Of a stretch of DNA of 64,000 nt, positions 7,820-16,009 are shown one piece after another. The notes under the pieces are model-generated. The model made no database searches, was not told where the DNA came from, and saw only the letters and a program-made list of their open reading frames with translations. Source of the DNA: Arthrobacter terricola (lineage in GTDB: Bacteria; Actinomycetota; Actinomycetes; Actinomycetales; Micrococcaceae); contig NZ_SMRU01000022.1 in the NCBI RefSeq assembly GCF_004354015.1, positions 1 through 64,000 of the forward strand, in the 5' to 3' direction. Each line of letters opens with the position of its first letter. The stretch's first letter is position 1. The translations under genes and the position numbers were made by a program.

Positions 7820-9445
7820 ATGACTGCACAGAACACCATCCAGACCGTTGACGCCGTGGTCATCGGCGCCGGCTTCGGCGGCATCTACGCGGTGCACAAA
7901 CTTGCCAATGAGCAAGGCCTCACCGTTGTCGGTTTTGACAAGGCCGGCGGCCCCGGCGGCACCTGGTACTGGAACCGCTACCCGGGCGCACTCTCGGACA
8001 CCGAGAGCCACGTCTACCGCTTCTCTTTTGACAGGGACCTGCTGCAGGACGGCACGTGGAAGCACAGCTACGTCACCCAGCCCGAAATCCTCGAGTACCT
8101 CGAAGGCGTGGTTGACCGCTTCGACCTCCGCCGACACTTCCGTTTCGGCACCGAGGTAAAGTCCGCCGTCTATCTCGAAAACGAAGGACTCTGGGAAGTC
8201 ACCACCGGCGGCGGCGCCGTTTACGGCGCCACCTATGTCATCAATGCCGTAGGACTGCTCTCTGCCATCAACTTCCCCAACCTCCCCGGCCTGGACAAGT
8301 TTGAGGGGGAGACCATCCACACCGCAGCCTGGCCGCAGGGCAAGTCACTGGCCGGCCGCCGGGTCGGCGTGATCGGCACCGGTTCCACCGGCCAGCAGGT
8401 CATCACCGCACTGGCCCCCGAGGTGGACCACCTCACCGTGTTCGTCAGGACCCCGCAGTACTCGGTCCCGGTGGGCAAGCGCCCGGCAACAGCTGAAGCT
8501 ATCGCCGACATCAAAGCCGACTACGACAATATCTGGGCACAGGTCAAGCGCTCGGCCGTAGCCTTCGGATTTGAGGAAAGCACCGTTCCCGCGATGAGCG
8601 TCTCCGAAGAAGAACGCCGCAGGGTCTACGAGAAGGCCTGGGAATACGGCGGCGGCTTCCGCTTCATGTTCGAGACCTTCAGCGACATCGCCACGGACGA
8701 GGAAGCCAACGAGACCGCGGCGTCCTTCATCCGGAACAAGATCAGCCAGATCATCGAAGACCCCGAGACGGCACGCAAGCTGACGCCGACCGGCCTGTTC
8801 GCCCGGCGCCCGCTGTGCGACGACGGCTACTTCCAGGTGTTCAACCGGCCCAACGTCGAGGCAGTGGCCATCAAGGAGAACCCGATCCGTGAAGTCACCG
8901 CCAAGGGTGTCGTGACCGAGGACGGCGTGCTGCACGAACTGGACGTCATCGTCTTCGCCACCGGCTTCGACGCCGTGGACGGAAACTACCGCCGCATGGA
9001 AATTGTCGGCCGCAACGGACTGAACATCAACGACCACTGGGACGGCCAGCCCACCAGCTACCTGGGCATCTCCACCGCAAACTTCCCCAACTGGTTCATG
9101 GTCCTTGGCCCCAACGGCCCGTTCACCAACCTGCCGCCGAGCATTGAGACCCAGGTCGAGTGGATCAGTGACACCATCGATCACGCCCAAAAGACCGGTC
9201 TCCGGGCCATCGAGCCTACGCCCGGGGCCGAGGCGGAATGGACCGAGTTGTGCACCCGGATCGCGAACATGACGGTGTTCACCAAGGTCGAGTCCTGGAT
9301 CTTCGGGGCGAATATCCCGGGCAAGAAACCCAGCGTGCTGTTCTACCTGGGCGGCCTGGGCAACTACCGCGGGGTCCTGGCCGAGGTCGCAGCCAACGGC
9401 TACTGCGGCTTCGAACTGACGCCGGCCACCGCCGTCGCCGCCTGA
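7820..9445 (+). CDS. chnB: Baeyer-Villiger monooxygenase, cyclohexanone monooxygenase type
   Basis: Predicted 541-residue type I flavoprotein that uses FAD, NADPH and O2 to turn a cyclic ketone into a lactone. The FAD Rossmann motif GAGFGG is near residue 13 and the NADPH motif GTGSTG near 185. The family fingerprint FEGETIHTAAWP (FxGxxxHxxxWP) is intact. PGGTWYWNRYPGA, RPLCDDGYF, ATGFDAVDGNY, GPNGPFTNLPPSIE and WIFGANIPGKK closely match remembered Acinetobacter cyclohexanone monooxygenase, whose length (543) is almost the same. AAAGGAG precedes the ATG. Context with lactone hydrolase and omega-oxidation genes agrees. Cyclopentanone or another alicyclic ketone could be the true substrate. Confidence 0.93.
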   Translation: MTAQNTIQTVDAVVIGAGFGGIYAVHKLANEQGLTVVGFDKAGGPGGTWYWNRYPGALSDTESHVYRFSFDRDLLQDGTWKHSYVTQPEILEYLEGVVDRFDLRRHFRFGTEVKSAVYLENEGLWEVTTGGGAVYGATYVINAVGLLSAINFPNLPGLDKFEGETIHTAAWPQGKSLAGRRVGVIGTGSTGQQVITALAPEVDHLTVFVRTPQYSVPVGKRPATAEAIADIKADYDNIWAQVKRSAVAFGFEESTVPAMSVSEEERRRVYEKAWEYGGGFRFMFETFSDIATDEEANETAASFIRNKISQIIEDPETARKLTPTGLFARRPLCDDGYFQVFNRPNVEAVAIKENPIREVTAKGVVTEDGVLHELDVIVFATGFDAVDGNYRRMEIVGRNGLNINDHWDGQPTSYLGISTANFPNWFMVLGPNGPFTNLPPSIETQVEWISDTIDHAQKTGLRAIEPTPGAEAEWTELCTRIANMTVFTKVESWIFGANIPGKKPSVLFYLGGLGNYRGVLAEVAANGYCGFELTPATAVAA

Positions 9446-9485
9446 CGCGGACTCAACCACCCACCACCACAGAGGAGAACCAACC

Positions 9486-10865
9486 ATGGGCGTGTACGCC
9501 ACAACCGATCCGGCCACCGGGGAGGCCACCGCAGAATACCCGGAGATCTCCGACTCCGACCTGGATACCCTGATCGGACGCAGCGCCGCCGCCTACCGGT
9601 CCTGGCGGACCACACCCCTGGAACAGCGCCGGGCCGTCCTCACCCGCACGGCGGAAATCCACCGCGGGCAGGCGGAGGAACTGGCCAAACTGCTGACCCT
9701 GGAAATGGGTAAGCCGGTCGCCCAGGCCAGGGGAGAGGTGGAACTGGTGGCGTCCATCTACCAGCACTACGCGGACCACCTCGAGGAATACCTTGCTGAC
9801 GAGGAACTGGGTATCAAGGGCGCGGGAACGGCGATGGTACGCACCGAACCCGTCGGGCCCCTGGTCGGCGTCATGCCGTGGAACTACCCGTACTACCAGG
9901 TGGCACGTTTCGCCGCCCCGAACATCGCCCTCGGCAACACGATCATCCTCAAGCACGCGCGCAACTGCCCCCAGTCCGCCCTGGCCATCGAACGGGTCCT
10001 GGGCGAGGCCGGCTTGCCGGACGGCGTGTACCTCAATGCCTTCATTTCCTCGGCCCAGGTGGCGGCAGCCATTGCGGACCGGCGCGTGCAGGGCGTTTCA
10101 CTCACCGGCTCGGAGAAAGCCGGAGCGGCAGTGGGCGAGGTGGCAGGACGGCACCTGAAGAAGTGCGTCCTGGAACTGGGCGGTTCAGACCCGTTCATCG
10201 TGCTCGACGACGCCGACATCGACACGGCGGCCGGTGCTGCGGCAGTGGGCCGGCTCAGCAACGGCGGCCAGGCCTGCACGGCGTCGAAACGCTTCATCGT
10301 GGCGGACAGCGTGTATGACGAGTTCCTGCCGAAGTTCGTTGACGCGATGGCGGGGTGGCAGTTGGGGGACCCCACCAACCCGGAGACCAAACTGGGCCCT
10401 CTTTCGTCAGTCGCCGGCGTGGAGGAACTCGACGAGCTGGTCCAGGACGCCGTTGCCAAGGGAGCCTCCCTCCTGCTCGGTGGCCAGCGCCCGGACGGCC
10501 CCGGCGCCTACTACCCGGCCACGGTCCTGGCCGGCGTCACCCCGAACATGCGCGCGTTCAGCGAGGAACTGTTCGGACCGGCCGCCGTCGTTTACCGCGT
10601 CAGCTCCGAGGAGGAGGCAATCGAGCTGGCCAACAACTCACCGTTCGGCCTGTCCTCCAGCATCTTCACCGCGGACATGGCCAAGGCCGAGCGGCTGGCC
10701 CGGGAGCTGGAGGTGGGCATGGTGTGGATCAACAGCACCAGCAAGAGCGCACCTGACCTGCCTTTCGGGGGCGTAAAGGGCTCGGGCTTCGGGCGGGAGC
10801 TGGCCCGGTTCGGCTTCAATGAGTTCGCTAACAAGAAGTTGGTGCGCAGTCCGGGAGCGAGGTAG
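9486..10865 (+). CDS. NAD(P)-dependent aldehyde dehydrogenase (probable 6-oxohexanoate dehydrogenase)
   Basis: Predicted 459-residue aldehyde dehydrogenase of the succinate-semialdehyde group. The coenzyme-binding MPWNYPYYQVAR, catalytic general base in LELGGSDP and nucleophile cysteine in GGQACTASKRF are present, and the C-terminal LPFGGVKGSGFGREL is typical. In this operon it fits the ChnE step, 6-oxohexanoate to adipate, which would feed the beta-oxidation genes at 13.0-18.5 kb. AGAGGAG precedes the ATG at 9486, and a strong hairpin follows the stop. A succinate-semialdehyde role cannot be excluded from sequence alone. Confidence 0.88.
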   Translation: MGVYATTDPATGEATAEYPEISDSDLDTLIGRSAAAYRSWRTTPLEQRRAVLTRTAEIHRGQAEELAKLLTLEMGKPVAQARGEVELVASIYQHYADHLEEYLADEELGIKGAGTAMVRTEPVGPLVGVMPWNYPYYQVARFAAPNIALGNTIILKHARNCPQSALAIERVLGEAGLPDGVYLNAFISSAQVAAAIADRRVQGVSLTGSEKAGAAVGEVAGRHLKKCVLELGGSDPFIVLDDADIDTAAGAAAVGRLSNGGQACTASKRFIVADSVYDEFLPKFVDAMAGWQLGDPTNPETKLGPLSSVAGVEELDELVQDAVAKGASLLLGGQRPDGPGAYYPATVLAGVTPNMRAFSEELFGPAAVVYRVSSEEEAIELANNSPFGLSSSIFTADMAKAERLARELEVGMVWINSTSKSAPDLPFGGVKGSGFGRELARFGFNEFANKKLVRSPGAR

Positions 10866-10893
10866 CCCCAAACCCGGCGTGTGAATCACCGTG

Positions 10894-10925
10894 CCGGGTT
10901 GCGGGCCGATGTGCCCGCAACCCGG
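10894..10925. terminator. Strong bidirectional hairpin terminator
   Basis: A perfect 13-bp stem (CCGGGTTGCGGGC at 10894-10906 pairing with 10913-10925) with a 6-nt loop lies between the convergent aldehyde dehydrogenase and tetR genes. A second overlapping stem, AACCCGGC at 10871-10878 with GCCGGGTT at 10893-10900, could form instead. No clear T tract is present, as is common in high-GC actinobacteria. Confidence 0.8.
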
Positions 10926-10935
10926 GACCGGGCCG

Positions 10936-11562
10936 TTAAGCTTCCGGCTTCTTCGCGAAGGCAGGATAAAGAGAGGCGACCAGCTGCCTGCCGAACGCTT
11001 CATCCAGGGGCTCGCCGCTGAGGAACAGCCTGTAGTAGATGGGCCCAAGCAGAAGGTCAGTCACCAGTTCCGGATCCAGCCCGTCCCTCAGTTCGCCGCG
11101 TTCAACGCCGCGTTCCACCAGGGCGGTCACTTCCCGTACGCGCTTGCCCACCACCGTCGCCCGGTAGGTTCCGGCAAGCTCGACGTCGACGGCGACTTCC
11201 GAGACCAGGCCCTGCATGATGCGTCCCAGCAGGGTGCCGGACATCAGCTCCACCGTCCGGCCCACAAGCCGCGTCAGCTCGGCCTGAGTGTCCTTGACGT
11301 ACGGCAGGGTACTGACGTCGCCCAGCATGTCCAGCAGGACAGCCATTGCCAGGTCGTTCCGGGACCGGTACCGGCGGTAGATGGTGGATTTTGCGACACC
11401 GGACCGCTCGGCGACGCGTTCGACCGTGAGGCTACTGAATCCGGAATCGGCCAGCAGTTCCCGCGTGGTGTCCAGGACAACCCGCTCAGTACGCGCCCGG
11501 CGCTTCTGGTGGCCGGAAACCGTTGACCCGGCCGTCCCTCCATCGCCTGCATCCAATGCCAT
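10936..11562 (-). CDS. TetR family transcriptional repressor
   Basis: Predicted 208-residue repressor. The N-terminal helix-turn-helix is at about residues 25-70 (LTVERVAERSGVAKSTIYRRYRSR). The C-terminal half resembles the TetR_C_11/33 ligand domain, with GPIYYRLFLSGEPLDEAF. The ATG at 11562 is chosen because the longer frame would translate through the palindrome at 11601-11624. It is divergent from the CMD and dehydrogenase pair. The palindrome between them is its likely operator, so it probably represses both itself and that pair. The inducer is unknown. Confidence 0.85.
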   Translation of the reverse strand: MALDAGDGGTAGSTVSGHQKRRARTERVVLDTTRELLADSGFSSLTVERVAERSGVAKSTIYRRYRSRNDLAMAVLLDMLGDVSTLPYVKDTQAELTRLVGRTVELMSGTLLGRIMQGLVSEVAVDVELAGTYRATVVGKRVREVTALVERGVERGELRDGLDPELVTDLLLGPIYYRLFLSGEPLDEAFGRQLVASLYPAFAKKPEA

Positions 11563-11600
11563 CCCAAACCCTTCCGTTCCATCAATCGTAAGTGCTAATA

Positions 11601-11624
11601 TTGAAACGCAACGTAGCGTTTCAA
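11601..11624. promoter_or_regulatory. Putative TetR operator palindrome
   Basis: TTGAAACGC (11601-11609) and GCGTTTCAA (11616-11624) form a perfect 9-bp inverted repeat with a 6-bp spacer. It lies between the divergent tetR gene and the CMD gene. A further GAAACGCC half-site starts at 11631. Position and symmetry fit a TetR operator controlling both directions. Confidence 0.75.
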
Positions 11625-11675
11625 ATAAATGAAACGCCACACCTACTCCACCTCAAAGCCTAGAAGGGCAGCAGC

Positions 11676-12089
11676 ATGACTACCGACCGTTACCAGCGCG
11701 GACTGGACCGCATGATGGAACTCGTCTCCACGGAACACAGCAACACGTTTGACCACGCCAAGCTGGTGGAGTCTTACGCGGCCCTTGATGCGGAGTTGTC
11801 CGACTACATCGTCTCCTTCGCCTTTGGCGACATCTACTCCCGCGACAGCCTGACCCAGCAGGAACAGACCATGGTGACCATCTCCACGCTGGCCGCACTC
11901 GGCACCGAGGTTCAGCTGAAGCTGCACATCAACGTCGGCTTCAACGTGGGCCTGACCAAGGAAAAGGTCGTCGGCACCCTGATCCAGTGCATCCCTTACA
12001 TCGGATTCCCGCGCGTCCTCAACGGCTTGACCCTGGTCAAAGAGGTCATGGCCGAGCGCGGCATGACCACCGAAACCACCACGCACTGA
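11676..12089 (+). CDS. Carboxymuconolactone decarboxylase (CMD) family protein
   Basis: Predicted 137-residue single-domain protein. QQEQTMVTISTLAALGTEVQLKLHINVGFNVGLTKE matches the CMD fold (given here only as a region, residues about 65-100), with the conserved Glu and His of the decarboxylase branch. There is no CxxC pair of the AhpD peroxidase branch. It is the first gene of the TetR-controlled pair, with AGGGCAGCAGC upstream, and is followed by a beta-hydroxyacid dehydrogenase. Either lactone decarboxylation or a redox role is possible. Its part in the ketone pathway, if any, is unknown. Confidence 0.8.
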   Translation: MTTDRYQRGLDRMMELVSTEHSNTFDHAKLVESYAALDAELSDYIVSFAFGDIYSRDSLTQQEQTMVTISTLAALGTEVQLKLHINVGFNVGLTKEKVVGTLIQCIPYIGFPRVLNGLTLVKEVMAERGMTTETTTH

Positions 12090-12106
12090 GACGGAGGAAT
12101 CTGATC

Positions 12107-12937
12107 ATGAGCAGGAAAATCGGTTTCGTGGGACTGGGAACCATGGGGCTTCCCATGGCAGTCAACCTGAACAAGGCCGGCTTCGACGTCATCGGCTATG
12201 ACGCTTTCGAAGGCTCCCGGCAGAAGGCACGGGCTGCGGGAATTACCGTCGCCGAAACCCTGAAGGCCGTCGCTGAACAGGCCGACGACGCGATCGTCTC
12301 CATGGTCCGCGACTACGCGCAGAACGTTGATGTGATCCTGGGCGATGCCGGGCTCCTGTCCGCCGGCCCCCGGGACATCACCATCATCGTCATGAGTACG
12401 CTGGACCCGGACGCGATGAACCAGCTTGGTCAGCAGGTCGAGGAACACACCGGCGTGAAGCTCATCGCCGCCGCCGTCAGCGGAGGTTCCACCGGCGCCG
12501 AGGCCGGCACCCTGTCCATCATGGCCTCAGGCGCCGGGGATGTGGTGACCGCCGCGCGCCCGTACTTTGACGCAATCGGATCCAATTTCTTCTACTTCGG
12601 CGAGAGGCCCGGCAACAGCCAGGCAGCGAAGCTGGTCAACAACCTCATCCTGGGCATCACCATGAATGCCGTCGCCGAGGGGCTGAAATTCGGCGCGCAC
12701 TACAACGTGCCCGAAGCCGAACTCCTGAACCTGTTCAAGGTCAGCACCGGCGACAGCTGGGTGGTCCGGAACTGGGATTCAGTCTCGGAGTGGACTGCGG
12801 ATACCGCTTTGGCGGTGCTGCTCAAGGACCTCAAGGCCGCCCACCTCAAGGGCCTCGAGCACAACGTCGCCATGCCCTTCAACGCCATGTCCTCCACCCA
12901 GCTGTTCGACTCCATGGGAAAGAAGCCGCAGCGGTAA
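12107..12937 (+). CDS. Beta-hydroxyacid dehydrogenase, 3-hydroxyisobutyrate dehydrogenase type
   Basis: Predicted 276-residue NAD(P)-dependent dehydrogenase. The N-terminal Rossmann motif GFVGLGTMGLPMAVNL is residues 6-21. The family substrate motif AAAVSGGSTGAEAGTLS is near 125, and the catalytic lysine sits in the QAAKLVNNLI helix near 180. The ATG at 12107 follows GGAGGAA, 17 bp after the CMD stop; the longer frame overlaps CMD and is rejected. Such enzymes oxidise short beta-hydroxyacids or reduce semialdehydes. Pairing with a CMD protein under TetR control suggests a side branch of the island with an unknown substrate. Confidence 0.85.
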   Translation: MSRKIGFVGLGTMGLPMAVNLNKAGFDVIGYDAFEGSRQKARAAGITVAETLKAVAEQADDAIVSMVRDYAQNVDVILGDAGLLSAGPRDITIIVMSTLDPDAMNQLGQQVEEHTGVKLIAAAVSGGSTGAEAGTLSIMASGAGDVVTAARPYFDAIGSNFFYFGERPGNSQAAKLVNNLILGITMNAVAEGLKFGAHYNVPEAELLNLFKVSTGDSWVVRNWDSVSEWTADTALAVLLKDLKAAHLKGLEHNVAMPFNAMSSTQLFDSMGKKPQR

Positions 12938-12957
12938 GAACGGGCGCACGCCGAACA

Positions 12958-12987
12958 GCCGACCGGGATCCAACCCGGCCGGCTTTT
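12958..12987. terminator. Hairpin terminator between convergent operons
   Basis: GCCGACCGGG (12958-12967) pairs with CCCGGCCGGC (12974-12983) apart from one mismatch, followed by TTTT. It lies downstream of the dehydrogenase gene and faces the convergent beta-oxidation operon. Confidence 0.7.
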
Positions 12988-13006
12988 CAGTTCCTGCCGA
13001 CGCCTG

Positions 13007-13909
13007 TCAGCTCCAGTCGAAGAAGCCCTTGCCGGTCTTGCGGCCGAGTTCGCCGCGGGCCACCTTGTCACGCAGGATCTGCGGCGGCGCGAACCGGTCA
13101 CCGAGGGTGGACTGCAGGTATTCGGCGATGCCCAGGCGCACGTCCAAGCCCACAATGTCGGTGGTGCGCAGCGGGCCGGTGGGATGTTTGTAGCCCAGGA
13201 CCATGGCGTTGTCGATGTCCCCGGCAGAGGCCACGCCCTCCTCGACCATCCGCATCGCCTCCAGCGCGATCGCCACGCCCAGCCGTGAGGACGCGAACCC
13301 GGGCGCGTCATTGACGACGACGGCAGTCTTGCCAAGTGCCTCCACCCACCTTTTAGCCTCCGCGGCCAGTTCAGGTGAGGTTTGTTCTCCGAGCACCACT
13401 TCGATCAGGGTCGACGCCGGGACCGGGTTGAAGTAATGCAGGCCCAGGAAGTTCCCCGGCCGCCGCAGCTCGCGGGCCAGCCCGTTCACGGACAAGGAGG
13501 ACGTGTTCGACGCCAGGAACGCCCCCGGTGCCAGGCGCTCCTCGATCCCGCGCAGCGAGGAGACCTTCAGATCCCAGTCCTCCGGCACCGCTTCGACCAC
13601 CAACTGGCGGTCCTTGAACGCGTCATAGTCGACCCCGACGGTCAGCCGGCCGGCCATCTCGTCCAGGTTCGCGTGCGTGGCTCCGCGTTCGATGCTCTTG
13701 GCAGCCGCGGACTCCACCCGTTCGCGGGCGGCCTCGGCTGACCGCTCGTCACGCTCGACCACCAGCACGTCGGCGCCCTTGATCAGGAAGGCGTGGGCGA
13801 TGCCGGCACCCATCCGGCCGCCACCGAGCACCCCCACGAAGCGGGGAAGGCCTGCGGGAAGGCCGGGGGAAAGTGCGAAGGGCGCGGTCTGAATGAGGGG
13901 GCTGGTCAT
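13007..13909 (-). CDS. 3-hydroxyacyl-CoA dehydrogenase
   Basis: Predicted 300-residue single-function enzyme that oxidises 3-hydroxyacyl-CoA with NAD. The Rossmann motif GVLGGGRMGAGIAHAF is near residue 28. SNTSSLSVNGLA and the catalytic His in LGLHYFNPVPASTLIEV follow. The C-terminal dimer domain contains DAPGFASSRLGVAIALEAMRM and GYKHPTGPL. The ATG abuts the hydratase stop with no gap. It is the last gene of the beta-oxidation operon and likely acts on 3-hydroxyadipyl-CoA if adipate is the substrate. PaaH/HbdA-type enzymes are the closest class. Confidence 0.9.
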   Translation of the reverse strand: MTSPLIQTAPFALSPGLPAGLPRFVGVLGGGRMGAGIAHAFLIKGADVLVVERDERSAEAARERVESAAAKSIERGATHANLDEMAGRLTVGVDYDAFKDRQLVVEAVPEDWDLKVSSLRGIEERLAPGAFLASNTSSLSVNGLARELRRPGNFLGLHYFNPVPASTLIEVVLGEQTSPELAAEAKRWVEALGKTAVVVNDAPGFASSRLGVAIALEAMRMVEEGVASAGDIDNAMVLGYKHPTGPLRTTDIVGLDVRLGIAEYLQSTLGDRFAPPQILRDKVARGELGRKTGKGFFDWS

Positions 13910-14716
13910 TTACTTCTTCTTCCTGTCGAGGAATGCCTGCATACGGTCGAACTTGGCCCGGGATTCGAAAAGCATCCCCTGGGCCAGAGTGTCGATGACG
14001 GGATGGGCTTCCCGGGGAGTATGGAAAACAGATTTGGTGATCCGGACAGCCAATGGATCCTGGGCCGCGATGGAGTCCGCCAGAGAATGGGCGGCGTCCA
14101 TCAGTTCATCCGACGAAACAAGTTCCGTGATGAGTCCGGCCGCCAGGCATTCCCGTCCGGTCAGCACCTTGCCGGACAGGAGAATGCACTTGGCCAGCGG
14201 CTCGCCGACGAGCTCCTTCAACCGCCAGGTGGCTCCGGCCGCGGCCAGGATGCCCAGGTTTGTTTCGGGGTTGCCCATCCTCAGGGCGTCTGTACCGATG
14301 CGGAAGTCGGCTGCATAGGCCAGTTCGGCGCCACCACCCAGCGCGAATCCGTCCAGCGCGGCGATCACCGGCATGGGCAGCTTCGCGATCCGGTCGAAGA
14401 TGCCGGAGTTGATCCCGGCCAGCGCATCGTCACGACGCCGCTCCCGCAGCTGGGCGATATCCGCGCCGGAGGCGAAAAGCGCCTTGGTGCCGTTCGACGC
14501 GTCTGCCGGCGTGCCGGACATGATCAGGATCTTGGGCGTCCCCTCGAGGTAGGAGCACACCTGGTGCAGTTCATCCACCATGTGCTGGTCGATGGCGTTC
14601 CGCACCTCGGGGCGGTGCAGGCGGACCGAAACGCGGTCCGCGGACTCCTCGACCCGCAGCGTTTCGAAAGCCCCGGCACCCAGGCGCGCGCCGGCGTCGT
14701 ACATCAATTCCGTCAC
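13910..14716 (-). CDS. Enoyl-CoA hydratase/isomerase
   Basis: Predicted 268-residue crotonase-family protein. The oxyanion-hole stretches ALFASGADIAQL (about 70) and ALDGFALGGGAELAYAADFRIG (about 110-130) are present. Glu positions of the hydratase class are seen near GNPETNLGI. The GTG at 14716 overlaps the thiolase stop (GTGA), indicating translational coupling; an ATG at 14704 is an alternative. It would hydrate the enoyl-CoA made by the acyl-CoA dehydrogenase in this operon. Confidence 0.88.
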   Translation of the reverse strand: MTELMYDAGARLGAGAFETLRVEESADRVSVRLHRPEVRNAIDQHMVDELHQVCSYLEGTPKILIMSGTPADASNGTKALFASGADIAQLRERRRDDALAGINSGIFDRIAKLPMPVIAALDGFALGGGAELAYAADFRIGTDALRMGNPETNLGILAAAGATWRLKELVGEPLAKCILLSGKVLTGRECLAAGLITELVSSDELMDAAHSLADSIAAQDPLAVRITKSVFHTPREAHPVIDTLAQGMLFESRAKFDRMQAFLDRKKK

Positions 14717-15938
14717 GAGAGCCCCTCGAGCAGCAGTGCCGTGCCTTGGCCGACTCCCACACACATGGTGGCGAGCCCGAGTTTGCGGCCGTCCCCGGCT
14801 TCCCGGCCAAGGCGGCCCAGCAGGGTGATGACCAGCCTTGCGCCGGAGGAGCCGAGCGGGTGTCCGAGGGCAATGGCACCGCCGGAGTTGTTGACGACAC
14901 CCGGTTCGAGCTTGAGTTCGCGCATGCAGGCGAGGGCCTGTGAAGCGAAAGCCTCGTTAAGTTCGACGGCGGTCAGGTCGCCGACGGCGAGGCCGGTCCG
15001 TTCCAGGACTTTGCGGGTGGCCGGGACGGGGCCGATGCCCATGATTTCCTGGGGGACGCCGGCGGAGGTGCCGTCCAGGATGCGGGCGCGAGGCTTGAGT
15101 CCGTATTTTTGAACCGCTGCCTCCGATGCGACGATGATCGCAGATGCGCCGTCGTTGAGCGTGGAGGCGTTGCCGGCGGTGACCACGCTGCCGCCCTTGA
15201 CCACGGGGCGCAGTCCAGCGAGAATCTCGCGGGTGGTGCCGGGCCGTGGCCCCTCGTCAGTATCCACGACTGTTTCGCTGCCCTTGCGGCCCCTGACGGT
15301 GACAGGGACGATTTCGTCCGCGAAGTGCCCGGCCGCTATCGCAGCGAGGGAGCGTTCGTGGGAGAGGACGGCGAAATCATCGCAGTCCTCCCGGAGATGC
15401 CGTATACGCGGGCCACTTCCTCCGCCGTCTCGGGCATCGAGAAGATGGCCTTGCCGTCCCGGGACAGGTCGCCGGACTCGAAAACCGGGTTGGGAAAGCG
15501 CCAGCCGATGGACGTGTCCACCACGGCGCCGGGCTTAGCGAAGGCCTTGTCCGGCTTCTCCATCACCCAGGGGGCGCGTGACATCGACTCCACGCCGCCG
15601 GCCACCACGATGTCCGCGGCACCGGCCTTGACCATGTGCGAGGCCATGATGATGGCGCTCAGGCCGGAAGCGCAGAGCCGGTTGATGGTGACGCCGGGAA
15701 CGGTGTCCGGGAAGCCGGCCAGCAGCCACGCCATCCGAGCGACGTTGCGGTTTTCCTCGCCCGCGCCGTTGGCGTTGCCCAGGATCACCTCGTCCACGAC
15801 GGCCGGGTCAATGCCGGCGCGTTCGACGGCGGCACGCACCGTCAGTGCGGCGAGGTCGTCCGGGCGGACGGAGGACAGTGCGCCGCCGTAGCGGCCGACG
15901 GGGGTGCGGGCCCCGCCGATGAGGAAGGCGTCAGTCAT
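14713..15938 (-). pseudogene. Acetyl-CoA acyltransferase (thiolase) with one-base frameshift
   Basis: The two frames join into a normal thiolase of about 408 residues. The N-terminal part (15938 to about 15393) has the nucleophile NRLCASGLSAI. The C-terminal part has GGAIALGHPLGSSG and MCVGVGQGTA, so all catalytic residues survive. Near 15391-15394 the + strand reads ctcccggagatg, where one more G would restore codons for SREDCDDFAVLSHER, the expected family sequence. A real deletion would inactivate the last step of the operon; a sequencing error is equally possible. The 3-oxoadipyl-CoA thiolase role is inferred from context. The C-terminal stop overlaps the hydratase start. Confidence 0.85.
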
Positions 15939-16009
15939 GAAAAGCTCCTAGGTGTGGCTGTGTATGGCTGGGTTCAGTCGTCTGGCGGTGTTTTGCGGAA
16001 GGCCCGCTG

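Noticed and set aside
8345..9529. 394-codon antisense frame over the Baeyer-Villiger gene
   Set aside because: Shadow frame; the sense frame matches cyclohexanone monooxygenase along its full length.
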